From the NCBI GenBank assembly GCA_040756745.1, contig JBFLYO010000006.1:65703-129702 (forward strand): DNA of 64,000 bases, written 5' to 3'. Position 1 is the stretch's first letter; each line of letters begins with the position of its first letter. Below are positions 53,988-63,435 of this stretch, in pieces. A program made the position numbers and the translations under genes. Origin of the DNA: JBFLYO01 sp040756745. GTDB taxonomy: Bacteria > Bacteroidota > Ignavibacteria > UBA10030 > UBA6906. The notes beneath the pieces are model-generated. The model was not told the DNA's origin. It saw nothing but the letters and a program-made list of their open reading frames with translations, and made no database searches.

Positions 53988-54863
53988 ATGGCGAACAGGA
54001 AGGCCCGGGAATTCCTCACGGCCGCAGGGTTTCTCCTCCCGAACATCACCGGCTTCCTCCTGTTCACGCTTGCGCCTATCCTCTTCTCCCTTGGCATGAG
54101 CTTCTTCGATTGGGACCTCTTTTCCGTGCCGGTCTTCGTCGACCTGGCCAATTTCGGAAGAATGCTCTCCCCGGCCTCGCACATTTCGGGCTACCTGGGG
54201 AATACGCTCTTCTTCTTGATCATTGTCCCGCTCCAGATGTGCTTCGGCCTAGCAACGGCCCTTCTCCTGAACGAGCGATTGAAGGGCTCACTCCTGTTTA
54301 AAGCGATATTCTTTGTCCCGGTGGTACTGTCCGTCGTCCCCGTCGCGATCGTCTGGGAGTATTTACTCGATACCGAACATGGATTGCTGAACGGCATGCT
54401 CGTAGCCGTGGGAGCGGGAAAAGTTGCGTGGCTCTACGATCCATTCTGGATAAAGGCCGGCATCAGCATGATGGCCGTCTGGCAAGGGTCGGCGTTCGGC
54501 ACGATCATCTACTACGCTGCCTTGCAGGGTATCCCCGACCAGCTCTATGAGGTTTCCGCGCTCGACGGGGCAGGGTGGTGGCCGAAGTTCCGCCGCATCA
54601 CGCTGCCTCTACTTGCCCCGGCGCACCTCTTCCTGGGAGTCACGGGGATCATCGGTGCACTGCAGCTTTTCGCGCCGATCATGGTGATGACACATGGGAA
54701 TGCCGGCGGAGCGCACAACCTCATCTTCGAAGTGTATGTGAAAGCGTATCAGGAGTTTCAGATGGGGTACGCGTCTGCACTGGCCTGGTCGCTCTTTTTT
54801 GTCATGTTCATCCTCTCCGCGGCGTACGGCGTGTACGCCGCCGAACGCTCACGATATGCCTGA
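53988..54863 (+). CDS. Sugar ABC importer permease, MalF/UgpA type
   Basis: A 291-residue inner-membrane permease with six predicted helices. The EAA loop that contacts the ATPase is seen as EVSALDGAGWWPKFRRITLPLL (quoted here only to show EVSALDGAG and ITLPLL as key parts). The start at 53988 (MANRKAREF) is chosen over a TTG two codons upstream; there is no clear ribosome site. It lies 12 bases before the second permease. Confidence 0.92.
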   Translation: MANRKAREFLTAAGFLLPNITGFLLFTLAPILFSLGMSFFDWDLFSVPVFVDLANFGRMLSPASHISGYLGNTLFFLIIVPLQMCFGLATALLLNERLKGSLLFKAIFFVPVVLSVVPVAIVWEYLLDTEHGLLNGMLVAVGAGKVAWLYDPFWIKAGISMMAVWQGSAFGTIIYYAALQGIPDQLYEVSALDGAGWWPKFRRITLPLLAPAHLFLGVTGIIGALQLFAPIMVMTHGNAGGAHNLIFEVYVKAYQEFQMGYASALAWSLFFVMFILSAAYGVYAAERSRYA

Positions 54864-54875
54864 GGCAGGCGGCCA

Positions 54876-55832
54876 ATGAAACGCTCCGGCATTGCCACGA
54901 CGGTGTGCTACCTGCTTCTGGCCGCATGTTCGGCCTGGTACATCCTGCCGTTCTGCTGGGCGCTCGTCACGTCGGTGAAGCAACCAGGAATGGTGTTCGA
55001 TGGCCGTTGGCTCCCCTATACGCGGTCAAACACGATCTCGGTTGACGACAGGGAAACGGAGATGCGGATCGTCGAAGAACGGGGAGACCGGTTTCTTGTC
55101 CGTCTGTCAGGGACTGGGGAGTTGAGGGAGGTGCCCCGTGCCGATGTGGAGCGTGTGTCCCCCGACTGGAGGAATTACCGTGATGCCTGGACGATCGTGC
55201 CATTCGGCCGGTATTTCCTGAACAGCTTCTTCATCAGTCTCTGCATCACCATAGGCCAGTTGATCACCTGCTCATTAGGGGGCTACGCGTTCTCACGGCT
55301 GACGTTCCCCGGCCGCGATCTCATCTTCCTTCTTTATCTTGCGACGCTCATGATCCCCGGACCGGTGCTGACGGTGCCGATCTACGTCCTGATGCGGGAA
55401 TATCACCTTCTCAACACGTATGAAGGAGCGATCCTTCCCGGTCTGTTCTCGGCCTACGGCACATTTCTCCTCAGACAGTTCTTCTCAACGATCCCACGGG
55501 AGCTGGAGGACGCGGCGAGGATCGACGGGGCGGGGAGGTTCGGCGTGTATCTACGGATCATCCTGCCGCTCTCCGGTCCGGCGCTTGCGGCGCTGGCGAC
55601 CTTCGTCTTCATCGGGTCGTGGAACGATTATTTCTGGCCTTCGATCGTTCTCACTGATCCTGACAAGCTCACGCTCCCCGTCGGTCTGGCTCATCTCAAT
55701 GACATGTACGTGTTTCAGTACGGCCGACTGATGGCCGGCAGCATGATCAGCATGGCTCCGGCGCTCCTGATCTACCTGCTGTTTCAGCGGTTCGTCACTC
55801 GGGGAGTCGTTATGACGGGACTGAAAGGATGA
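54876..55832 (+). CDS. Sugar ABC importer permease, MalG/UgpE type, with loop insertion
   Basis: A 318-residue permease. The EAA loop reads ELEDAARIDGAGRFGVY then ILPLSGP. Residues about 49-97 form an insertion between the first helix and the NY segment (SVDDRETEMRIVEERGD, GELREVPRADVERV) that most MalG-type permeases lack; it is charged, strand-rich and outside the membrane. It overlaps the solute-binding gene by 4 bases (ATGA). Confidence 0.92.
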   Translation: MKRSGIATTVCYLLLAACSAWYILPFCWALVTSVKQPGMVFDGRWLPYTRSNTISVDDRETEMRIVEERGDRFLVRLSGTGELREVPRADVERVSPDWRNYRDAWTIVPFGRYFLNSFFISLCITIGQLITCSLGGYAFSRLTFPGRDLIFLLYLATLMIPGPVLTVPIYVLMREYHLLNTYEGAILPGLFSAYGTFLLRQFFSTIPRELEDAARIDGAGRFGVYLRIILPLSGPALAALATFVFIGSWNDYFWPSIVLTDPDKLTLPVGLAHLNDMYVFQYGRLMAGSMISMAPALLIYLLFQRFVTRGVVMTGLKG

Positions 55833-57283
55833 ATTCCCCAGCAGGACTTACGTCATGGAAAGGGCTGGCCGTGGGAGGCGCCATCGCACTTGGCGCGATC
55901 GCGCTCCGGATCTTCCTTACGGGGGATGAGGCGTCCCAACACCTTGTGTTCTCGACATGGGGAACACCCGAGGAGGTCGAGACTTTCCGGCAGCTCATCG
56001 ATCGGTACAACAGTGAACGGCACCCCACTCACAGCGTGGTGCTTGCCCATAGCGAGCAATACCAGTACACCGAACGGCTCCTTGTGCGTGCGGCGGCACA
56101 CAGTCTGCCCGACGTGATTCACCTGGACAGAAAAGACCTGCCGTTGTACACTCGCAAAGGACTGCTGGAAGATCTGACCCTCTACATCAGGGAAGACACC
56201 TCAGTTACCCCAGATGATTTTCTTCCCGAGCTCATCGCTTCCTGCACCGTGGGCGGAAGGTACTACGCGCTCCCGCACAATTTCTCGACACTGGTGTTGT
56301 ACTACAATAGAGATCACTTCGACGCCGAGGGAATCCCGTATCCGGATACCACATGGACATGGGAGACCCTGGTTAATGTTTCGCGCCGGCTCACGCGTAC
56401 TGGCGCAGCGGGTGAAACGATCCGATTTGGCTGTCTCATGCAGATTGCGTTCCCGATCCTCATCTATCAGAATGGTGGATCGATCCTGAACGCGCCACTT
56501 GACTCATGTGTGATAGCATCACCCGAGGGGGTGGGTTCGTTCCAGTTTGCCGTGGACCTGTCTGAGCGGCACCATGTCTCGTGGAGCATGCTCGCCCAGA
56601 ACATGCAGTGGGACGACATGGTGGTGGGAGGGAGGCTGTCGATGATCGCTACGGGCCGCTGGGCGGCACCGGTCTATTTCCGGGCGATGGGTCCGGGCGT
56701 GATGGACATCGCTCCTCTTCCGCGCGGGAAACTCCGTCGGGGAGGCGCGACGGTGCACGTGATGGGCATCGCCGCCGAAAGCGACAAGAAAGCAGAAGCA
56801 TGGGAGTTCGTGAAGTATCTCGTGAGCGAGGAAGGCCAACGGCTGGCGAACAAGGATGGCGTAAGCATTTCGGCCCGACGCTCGGTCGCCATGTCGGATG
56901 AGTTCCTGCGCCACCCCGCATTCCCCGGCTTGAACAGCCGCGTGTTTCTCGATGAGCTCCCCGCCAGCGTCGTGTGGCCCTACGAGCAGGGCCCGTACGT
57001 CAGCACCTACACGCTCCAGTCGCAATTGGAACGTGCGATGAGAAGAGTCCTGCTGGGGGAAGCGACGGTGAGGGAGTCGTTATTGAAGATGGAGGAAGAG
57101 GTGAACAACGTGATACGTGCATCACGCCAGAGTGCGGTCCCCGTTCCTTTTGTCGGGAGCGCGGTCTTCTATCTCTGCGCCGCCTCGCTCATTGGTGTTG
57201 CAGGTGTGGCGTGGGTGTATGGAAGCCGGCGACGGCAGCGCGGCGTCCGGATTAATCCTATCGCCCCTCCACCGCTTCCCTGA
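55829..57283 (+). CDS. Sugar-binding protein of ABC importer, anchored at both ends
   Basis: A 484-residue extracellular solute-binding protein of family 1. An N-terminal helix (GLAVGGAIALGAIALRIFL, no lipobox Cys) is followed by the binding fold (HLVFSTWGTPEEVETF, GRYYALPHNFSTLVLYYN, GRLSMIATGRWA). A C-terminal helix (AVFYLCAASLIGVAGVAWVYG) and a basic tail end the protein. A second membrane helix is unusual for this class. It follows the two permeases. No ATPase gene is present, so a shared MsmX/UgpC-type ATPase elsewhere must power the importer. Its 3' end overlaps the convergent URO-D gene by 26 bases. Confidence 0.9.
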   Translation: MNSPAGLTSWKGLAVGGAIALGAIALRIFLTGDEASQHLVFSTWGTPEEVETFRQLIDRYNSERHPTHSVVLAHSEQYQYTERLLVRAAAHSLPDVIHLDRKDLPLYTRKGLLEDLTLYIREDTSVTPDDFLPELIASCTVGGRYYALPHNFSTLVLYYNRDHFDAEGIPYPDTTWTWETLVNVSRRLTRTGAAGETIRFGCLMQIAFPILIYQNGGSILNAPLDSCVIASPEGVGSFQFAVDLSERHHVSWSMLAQNMQWDDMVVGGRLSMIATGRWAAPVYFRAMGPGVMDIAPLPRGKLRRGGATVHVMGIAAESDKKAEAWEFVKYLVSEEGQRLANKDGVSISARRSVAMSDEFLRHPAFPGLNSRVFLDELPASVVWPYEQGPYVSTYTLQSQLERAMRRVLLGEATVRESLLKMEEEVNNVIRASRQSAVPVPFVGSAVFYLCAASLIGVAGVAWVYGSRRRQRGVRINPIAPPPLP

Positions 57284-58376
57284 GAATTAAGACGTTCTCC
57301 CGCGGGACGTGAGGTGCAATGGAACATGCGGTGCTGAGGATATAGCCGCCCGCCTTTCTGCCCGCAGCCAGCCGGTGAGAGACATCCGCAAGGATCTCCG
57401 GGCGCGTCCCGCGCAGGAGAACATTTACCGAATCGACGTTCCCCTTCACAAAACACCGTCCCCCGATCTGCCGGAGCGCCTCGTCGAGCTCGATGGTGCC
57501 CAGCGGAGGCGGGTCAAGGCACTCGATCCCGTCCGCGCCGCTGCCGATCATCAGCTCGAGACGGTCGCGGATTGCCCCGCAGGTGTGCAAATACGCTTTC
57601 ACGCCGCGTGCACGAATTGCTGCAATGATCCGGCGTTCATACGGCTGAACGAACGTCGCATAGAACGCAGGCGAAATAAACCCTGCGCCGGCAAAGGGGG
57701 AAGAGATCTTGATCGCGTCGATGCCGGTCGAGCACATCCCCTCGGCAAGAGCAACGATCTTTGCCGTGAATGCCGAAAGGATCTTGTGGGCTGCGTCCGG
57801 ATCGTCGATGAGGACGAGGAGTCCCGCCTGTGAACCCGCCCGGTCGAGAAAGTAGTCGAAGGGAGAGGTGATCTCTCCGTGGACCGAGTATCTGCCTCCC
57901 GACCTGCGAACCACGTCCTCCAGGACGTCGTACCTGTGTGCGGGGTGGACGTCAAACCGGAGCCCTTGCGAGACGGGTATGTAGTGGATCGGAACGGTTG
58001 CTTCCCAGAGGGAGGGGTCATCCGTCTCCCCGCCATTGGGCGAGGGAGTGTGGATGGGAAGATCATCGGGGGGGAACAGGGTGCGGGAGCCGTCAACCCA
58101 GAGGATCTCTTCGCCCGCGTTCCTTGTCTGCCGCCCCGCAATGTTCTTCCGCCACTCCGGATTGTGCCCGTGCAGACTCACCAGTATGCCGTCGAAGTCG
58201 TACGTCTCCCTGATACTGAAGAGTCCGTCCACGTACACCTGAGGGTCGCACCAGAATTCCGCCGGCGACACGCCGAGCTGGAGAAGCATATGGCCGATGC
58301 TCAACTGACACATCACCGGCACTCTGTCCACGGGCTTCCGGTCCATGGCCGCCGCCATTCGTTCGCGCGGAGTCAT
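57258..58376 (-). CDS. URO-D-type methyltransferase-like protein
   Basis: A 372-residue protein of the uroporphyrinogen decarboxylase superfamily, closer to corrinoid-linked methyltransferases (MtaA/MtbA type) than to HemE. Possible zinc ligands are His and Cys of YLHTCGAIRD and the Cys of ILSTACSIAP. It begins MTPRERMAAAMDRKPVDRVPV in the usual way; a longer open frame to 58724 runs into the symporter gene. It lies 26 bases after the symporter and is probably co-transcribed with it. Role in sugar metabolism unknown; demethylation of a methylated sugar is a guess. Confidence 0.82.
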   Translation of the reverse strand: MTPRERMAAAMDRKPVDRVPVMCQLSIGHMLLQLGVSPAEFWCDPQVYVDGLFSIRETYDFDGILVSLHGHNPEWRKNIAGRQTRNAGEEILWVDGSRTLFPPDDLPIHTPSPNGGETDDPSLWEATVPIHYIPVSQGLRFDVHPAHRYDVLEDVVRRSGGRYSVHGEITSPFDYFLDRAGSQAGLLVLIDDPDAAHKILSAFTAKIVALAEGMCSTGIDAIKISSPFAGAGFISPAFYATFVQPYERRIIAAIRARGVKAYLHTCGAIRDRLELMIGSGADGIECLDPPPLGTIELDEALRQIGGRCFVKGNVDSVNVLLRGTRPEILADVSHRLAAGRKAGGYILSTACSIAPHVPRENVLILREAVEGR

Positions 58377-58402
58377 TTGGAATAGGCTGAATTTCGACGG
58401 TT

Positions 58403-60181
58403 CTACGAACTCAGCTGTGCCCACCCCTTCTTTTCCATTCCTCGATAGATAAACGCGCCTGCAAGGATACCCACAAGAAGGAATATCCCTCCTGTAAGCG
58501 GGTCGCCAAGGAGAATCTTCCCTGCGCCGAACAGGAACGCGTAGATCATCAAGCTCCCTGCAAGCCAGTTCCAAAGGTTGAACAACCCGTCCCGCTGCCG
58601 GGGAACGTCTGTTGCTTCGGCGGCGATCGGACCCCAGAGCGCAGGATTGGGGCGGACGCGCCGATAGAATGAGAGCAACACCTCCTTCGGTTCGGGGGCC
58701 GTCAGAAACGTCACGGTCAGCCAAACCGCGGTGGTGACACCGACGGTGATCAGGAGCAGCCAGGCGAAATCCACGGGCTTTGATTCATCGTACCCGAAGC
58801 CGAAGGTGAGCGTAAGCGACGTAATGAACGCTGCGGCCATGGCAGAGATTTCGCTCCAGGCATTGATCCGCCACCAGAACCACCGGAGAATATAGACGAG
58901 CCCGGTGCCGGCGCCGAGCGCCATCAGGAATTTCCACGCACCGGCGATGGATTCCATCGAGAGCGTGACAAGCGCGGAGAGAACCATCAGCAACAGCGTG
59001 ACACTCTGCGACACCCTCACGTAGTGCTTCTCGGTTCCGGATTTCCGCCAGAAACGTCTATAAAGGTCGTTCACCAGATAGCTCGCGCCCCAGTTGAGCT
59101 GGGTGCCGATCGTCGACATGTACGCAGCCGCGAACGCGGCGAGCATCAACCCACGGAGGTAGGCAGGGAGATCGCTGATCAGAATGCGGACATACCCCGA
59201 TTCCGGGTCTGCGTCGAACGCCGGGTCGTTCTGAAACCGGACGACCGCCACAAGCCCCACGATGATCCATGGCCAGGGGCGGAGGGCGTAGTGGGCCACA
59301 TTGAACCACAAGGTGGCAAGGAGCGAGTGCTTCTCGTCCTTCGCGCAGAAGATCCGCTGAGCGACATAGCCGCCTCCGCCCGGCTCGGCGCCTGGATACC
59401 ACGATGCCCACCAGTTCACTGCAAGATAGACAAAGAACGTTATCATCGGCATCCAGGCGGAGTTCAGGTCAGGTACGAGTGAGAGGACAGATCCACCGGA
59501 ACGCGTGCTGTCGACCGCATGAAGCTGCTGCATCAGTGCGTCCATGCCGCCGGAGGCATTGACTGCAAACACGGCGAGCAGGATCACCATCCCCATCTTG
59601 AGGACGAACTGGAACAGATCGGTCCAGAGAACTCCCCAGAGTCCAGAGATTGTAGAGATGGATGCCGTGATCGCCATGATGGCCAGTGCGATGATCAATG
59701 CTTCGACTTTAGTTACGCCCAGAACGAGGATCAGGATCTTGACGATGGCGAGATTTACCCATCCCATGATAATGAGGTTGATGGGGAGTCCGAGGTACGC
59801 GGCACGAAACCCTCGCAGGAACACTGCGGGACCGCCGCTGTAGCGGATTTCGGCGAACTCCACGTCGGTCAAAACCCCTGCCCGTCGCCAGAGCCGCGCG
59901 TAGAAGAACACGGTCAGCATCCCGCTGAACACCATGCTCCACCAGATCCAGTTCCCCGCGATTCCGTTCTTGGCGACCAGGCCGGTGACCACGAGCGGCG
60001 TATCGGCCGCAAACGTGGTTGCGACCATGGACGTCCCGGCGAGCCACCAGGTCACGTTGCGACCCGACACAAAAAAGTCGCTGACGCTCTGCGTCGCGCG
60101 CCTCCTGAGATAGAGCGCGACAGCAAGGTTGAAGACAAAGTACAGGGCGATGACCAGAACGTCGATCCAGGTCAGTTGCAT
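58403..60181 (-). CDS. Sodium/solute symporter (SSS family)
   Basis: A 592-residue membrane protein with about 13-14 helices. It begins MQLTWIDVLVIALYFVFNLA and has the FFVSGRNVTWWLAGTSMVATTFAADTP region (in part: GRNVTWWLAG) typical of SGLT/SSS transporters. It should bring in a sugar, uronate or similar small organic compound with sodium ions. The ATG at 60181 has GGAG 8 bases upstream. It leads the minus-strand pair with the URO-D gene and is divergent from the PhyH gene across a hexanucleotide hairpin. Confidence 0.9.
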   Translation of the reverse strand: MQLTWIDVLVIALYFVFNLAVALYLRRRATQSVSDFFVSGRNVTWWLAGTSMVATTFAADTPLVVTGLVAKNGIAGNWIWWSMVFSGMLTVFFYARLWRRAGVLTDVEFAEIRYSGGPAVFLRGFRAAYLGLPINLIIMGWVNLAIVKILILVLGVTKVEALIIALAIMAITASISTISGLWGVLWTDLFQFVLKMGMVILLAVFAVNASGGMDALMQQLHAVDSTRSGGSVLSLVPDLNSAWMPMITFFVYLAVNWWASWYPGAEPGGGGYVAQRIFCAKDEKHSLLATLWFNVAHYALRPWPWIIVGLVAVVRFQNDPAFDADPESGYVRILISDLPAYLRGLMLAAFAAAYMSTIGTQLNWGASYLVNDLYRRFWRKSGTEKHYVRVSQSVTLLLMVLSALVTLSMESIAGAWKFLMALGAGTGLVYILRWFWWRINAWSEISAMAAAFITSLTLTFGFGYDESKPVDFAWLLLITVGVTTAVWLTVTFLTAPEPKEVLLSFYRRVRPNPALWGPIAAEATDVPRQRDGLFNLWNWLAGSLMIYAFLFGAGKILLGDPLTGGIFLLVGILAGAFIYRGMEKKGWAQLSS

Positions 60182-60270
60182 GGGGGGTGCTCCGGGAGTG
60201 TCTGAATGAGCCGGGGGAATCGGGTAGCGGCTGGAAAGGTACGGAGATATGGGGGAGAAGTGCAAGAAGT

Positions 60271-60399
60271 GAGATCAAGATCGAGGTTAAGGTTGAGGTT
60301 AAGGTGAAGGTTAAGGTTGATACAGATTGTAGCTTTGCCCCTTGACCTTAACCTGCTTCACCCCTCAACCTCAATCTCGATCTCAATCTCGATCTCGAG
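60271..60399. repeat. Fold-back pair of hexanucleotide arrays
   Basis: The purine-rich arm at 60271-60320 (units GGTTAA, GGTTGA, GGTGAA, GATCGA) is followed after about 20 bases by a pyrimidine-rich arm at 60341-60399 (CCTTAA, CCTCAA, TCTCGA). The arms are imperfect reverse complements and could form a stem of about 50 bp. It lies between divergent symporter and PhyH genes. Confidence 0.75.
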
Positions 60400-60443
60400 C
60401 CCCCACCTTGCCTCTCCCCTCCAAATTGTTCATATTTGATTTC

Positions 60444-61256
60444 ATGCTCCCTGACCTCTCTACGCCCTATCGGCTATCGCCTGAGCAACTCTCGTTCTAC
60501 CGCACCAACGGCCACATCTGTCTTCGGGGACTTGCGTCACCGACGGAAGTGGACACCGTTCGTCCGGCGATCGACCGCGTGCTCAATAAAGTCGCGAAGT
60601 CGAAAGACTCTCAGGGAAGGATTGAAGATTACAGCAGTCTGTTTCAACAGGTGACAAATGTCTGGCGTCTCGACGAGACTGCTCGCTGGTTTGTCTGCGC
60701 CGAACGGTTTGCGCGAGTCGCTGCGGAACTGATGGGTGTGAAAGGGGTGCGGCTCTACCACGACCAGGCATTGTACAAACCCCCCGGAGGGAAGCTTACG
60801 CCGTGGCATCAGGACCAGTTTTACTGGCCGCTCGACACGAACAACACGATCACGATGTGGATGCCCCTCATCGATCTTCCGCGAAACATGGGAACAATGC
60901 TGTTTGCGTGCGGATCGCACACCGCAGGGCCACTGTCCGACCGCTCTATATCGGACGAGTCTCATCGCGCGCTCGACCAGCTTGTCGCCGCTAAGCACAT
61001 GCGGGTGGAGAGTTATGACATGAAAGCGGGCGACGCGACGTTTCATTCGGGGTGGACGGTCCACTCGGCGCATCAGAACAGCAGCGGCAAGGTACGAAAG
61101 GTCATGACAGTCATTTACTACACCGACGGCGCAAACGTTGCTGCCCCGGAAAACGAATTCAGGAAAACCGACCTCGAGGTCTTTCTGCCCGGCTGTCGCG
61201 CCGGAGAACCGGCGGCCAGCCCCTTGAACCCGCTGTTGTACAGCAACGCACCTTGA
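60444..61256 (+). CDS. Phytanoyl-CoA dioxygenase (PhyH)-family Fe(II)/2-oxoglutarate enzyme
   Basis: A 270-residue dioxygenase. The iron triad is visible as His122 and Asp124 in PWHQDQFYW and His207 in GWTVHSAHQNSS; Arg218 in KVRKVMTVIYY would bind 2-oxoglutarate. It is likely to be active and to hydroxylate, or oxidatively demethylate, a small molecule. The ATG at 60444 was chosen because the frame upstream runs through the repeat array. It precedes the GxGYxYP gene by 106 bases on the same strand. The substrate is unknown. Confidence 0.88.
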   Translation: MLPDLSTPYRLSPEQLSFYRTNGHICLRGLASPTEVDTVRPAIDRVLNKVAKSKDSQGRIEDYSSLFQQVTNVWRLDETARWFVCAERFARVAAELMGVKGVRLYHDQALYKPPGGKLTPWHQDQFYWPLDTNNTITMWMPLIDLPRNMGTMLFACGSHTAGPLSDRSISDESHRALDQLVAAKHMRVESYDMKAGDATFHSGWTVHSAHQNSSGKVRKVMTVIYYTDGANVAAPENEFRKTDLEVFLPGCRAGEPAASPLNPLLYSNAP

Positions 61257-61362
61257 TCGACGCGCAAATCCTCCTCATGCTGTAATGCTCTCCCCGCCTG
61301 TTGTGCCAATAGACGGGGGGAGTGTCCAATCTCAATCGTGAATCCCTGACGGAGACCTGACC

Positions 61363-63435
61363 ATGACTCGCTCATCGAATATCCTGTTCTCATGCATTCT
61401 GTTGCTTGGTTCTTGGATTCAGGCATTCGCACAAACTCCCCCCTCCTTCGATGGAATATGGGAGGTGATCCCAGCGCATAGCAGCGATATCGATCACTTC
61501 CGCGCGATGTCGGTAGATTTCCGGACCGCAGGCAAGGAACTCAGAATCATCCAGACCTGGCAGGCCCGACTGAGCGTTGCCGATACGCTGACTGTAACGC
61601 CCGGCGGGCCGGGCAAAGAAGTGACCATGACGCATTGGGTAAATCCATTCAATGTGTACATGGGGCTTCGGTTGATCGAGGGGGAGAAGAAACTTGTGAC
61701 TGCACGATGGGACAGTAGTGGCAGAAGTCTGCTGATTCGTGAACGGCTCACCTATCACGGCTCGCAGGGGAATGTGCCAGTGACGATCAGCCATCGTTAC
61801 AGCCTGACCTCCGAAGATGATATCATGGTCTACCAGGTTACACGATCGACGCGCAAATCGGGCCCGGAAATCCGATACAAGCTAAAGCAGATGGGCGCGC
61901 GGCTCGGGTACGTCTACCGGCTGAACGACGATTTCACCATCGGCGGCGGTCTGCCGGTCAATGCGATGATGATCTCCTTGCAGGGACTGGCCAACAAGAC
62001 CGCTCCCCGCGTGTACTTGCTGTATCCGGATGATTGGCCGTTTACATACGTCAATTCGGTCTTTGATTTCTACAGGACGAAGCGGTACTACACGTTCAAG
62101 GAACTGAGGAATCCAGCCGAGGCCGTGAAGGCGCTGGCACGGTACGCAAAAGGGTACGTGGTGTGGGATACGTCGGTCCGCACCTCGCTCATCGTTGCGT
62201 ACACCGTTGCGGGGCTTGAAGACGCTGTCGTGGTGAGCGAAACGGAGATTCCGCTCGTCCGTGACGCGGGGCTTTCCCCGGTCGAGGATTTCCGTGGGAG
62301 GTTCACAGGGTGGACAGATGCCCAGATCTACTCCTGGGCGTACGACCGCTATTGGCCGCGCTGCAGCAGGGAGTTCATCATCTGGCTGGGCGGAGAACAC
62401 GGGACCACGATGAAACCGGCGGTCGCCGACTGGGGAATCGTCAAAGGTGTTTTCTTCAACGATCTTTCCACCCGGAAAACCGACACGGCAGAATATGCCC
62501 TTGCCAACCGACTCCTGGCCGAGATGAAGCCGATGTCGATGGTCATGGGGTGGCATTCGTACAAGAAGGATCTCGAGGAAGAGCATGTTGCGCTGACGTC
62601 GCGGTACGGACACCGCGTGGAGGGACTGAATTCACTCCCCAACCTCAGCTTCAGCGCACAGATTCCGACATCCCCGGGCTTTGTGTTCAAGAATAACCAT
62701 CGTGTCAAACCCGGGGAGAAGATCGTGCCGAAGGCAAGGGTCTACGTCACATGCATACAGACCGACGGGATGGGACTTGGCGCATGGCTCAAACCGGGTC
62801 GCGGCGAGATTCCGTACGCGTGGGAATGCCTCATGAATTACACCTGGATGGCTCCGGGGATGGCGGAGTATTTCTACACGACGGCCACACCGAACGACTA
62901 CCTGATCGGATGTCTCTCGGGCCCGGGGTATCTATATCCCAAAGCGGTTCCGCCGGAATACCTGACGAAGCTGATCGCGATGGCGAGGGATCAGATGAGG
63001 ATCCTCGACCTCCGTGTGTTCGAGACTATGGACTGGTCCGAGGGGGACGAAGTGTCTGGAAACACCGATCTGACGAAGAGCGTTATCGACATGTACTACC
63101 GCGGCATGCCGGAGGCGATCGGGTTTGTCAATGGGTACGGACCCGGATATACATTTACCACGCGTGATGGCCGACCGTTCATGTCATACGACTACTACCT
63201 TTCGCCTCACCGGCCGGAAGCGGATGCGGTTGCCGATCTGCACGAGCTTGCTGCAGTCAACGCGAAGCGACCGTATTTTCTGCTGGTTCACGTGCGGGAA
63301 TACAGCGATGTGAAACGCGTGAAGGGTATCCTCGACAAGCTCGGTCCGGAGTTTGAAGTGGTTCCGCTGGATGTCTTCCTCACGATGGCGGGCGCACGGC
63401 CAACGTTCGAGGAACGGGTGCTCAACAAAGAATAG
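61363..63435 (+). CDS. Secreted GxGYxYP-family protein
   Basis: A 690-residue protein with a signal peptide (ILFSCILLLGSWIQAFAQ). An N-terminal beta domain of about 190 residues precedes the GxGYxYP domains: NAMMISLQGLANKTAPRVYL starts the first, and the name motif is seen as LSGPGYLYPKAVPPEY. This family is widespread near carbohydrate genes and is thought to be hydrolytic, but no activity is established to my knowledge. The stop codon lies directly at the edge of a hexanucleotide fold-back repeat. Confidence 0.85.
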   Translation: MTRSSNILFSCILLLGSWIQAFAQTPPSFDGIWEVIPAHSSDIDHFRAMSVDFRTAGKELRIIQTWQARLSVADTLTVTPGGPGKEVTMTHWVNPFNVYMGLRLIEGEKKLVTARWDSSGRSLLIRERLTYHGSQGNVPVTISHRYSLTSEDDIMVYQVTRSTRKSGPEIRYKLKQMGARLGYVYRLNDDFTIGGGLPVNAMMISLQGLANKTAPRVYLLYPDDWPFTYVNSVFDFYRTKRYYTFKELRNPAEAVKALARYAKGYVVWDTSVRTSLIVAYTVAGLEDAVVVSETEIPLVRDAGLSPVEDFRGRFTGWTDAQIYSWAYDRYWPRCSREFIIWLGGEHGTTMKPAVADWGIVKGVFFNDLSTRKTDTAEYALANRLLAEMKPMSMVMGWHSYKKDLEEEHVALTSRYGHRVEGLNSLPNLSFSAQIPTSPGFVFKNNHRVKPGEKIVPKARVYVTCIQTDGMGLGAWLKPGRGEIPYAWECLMNYTWMAPGMAEYFYTTATPNDYLIGCLSGPGYLYPKAVPPEYLTKLIAMARDQMRILDLRVFETMDWSEGDEVSGNTDLTKSVIDMYYRGMPEAIGFVNGYGPGYTFTTRDGRPFMSYDYYLSPHRPEADAVADLHELAAVNAKRPYFLLVHVREYSDVKRVKGILDKLGPEFEVVPLDVFLTMAGARPTFEERVLNKE

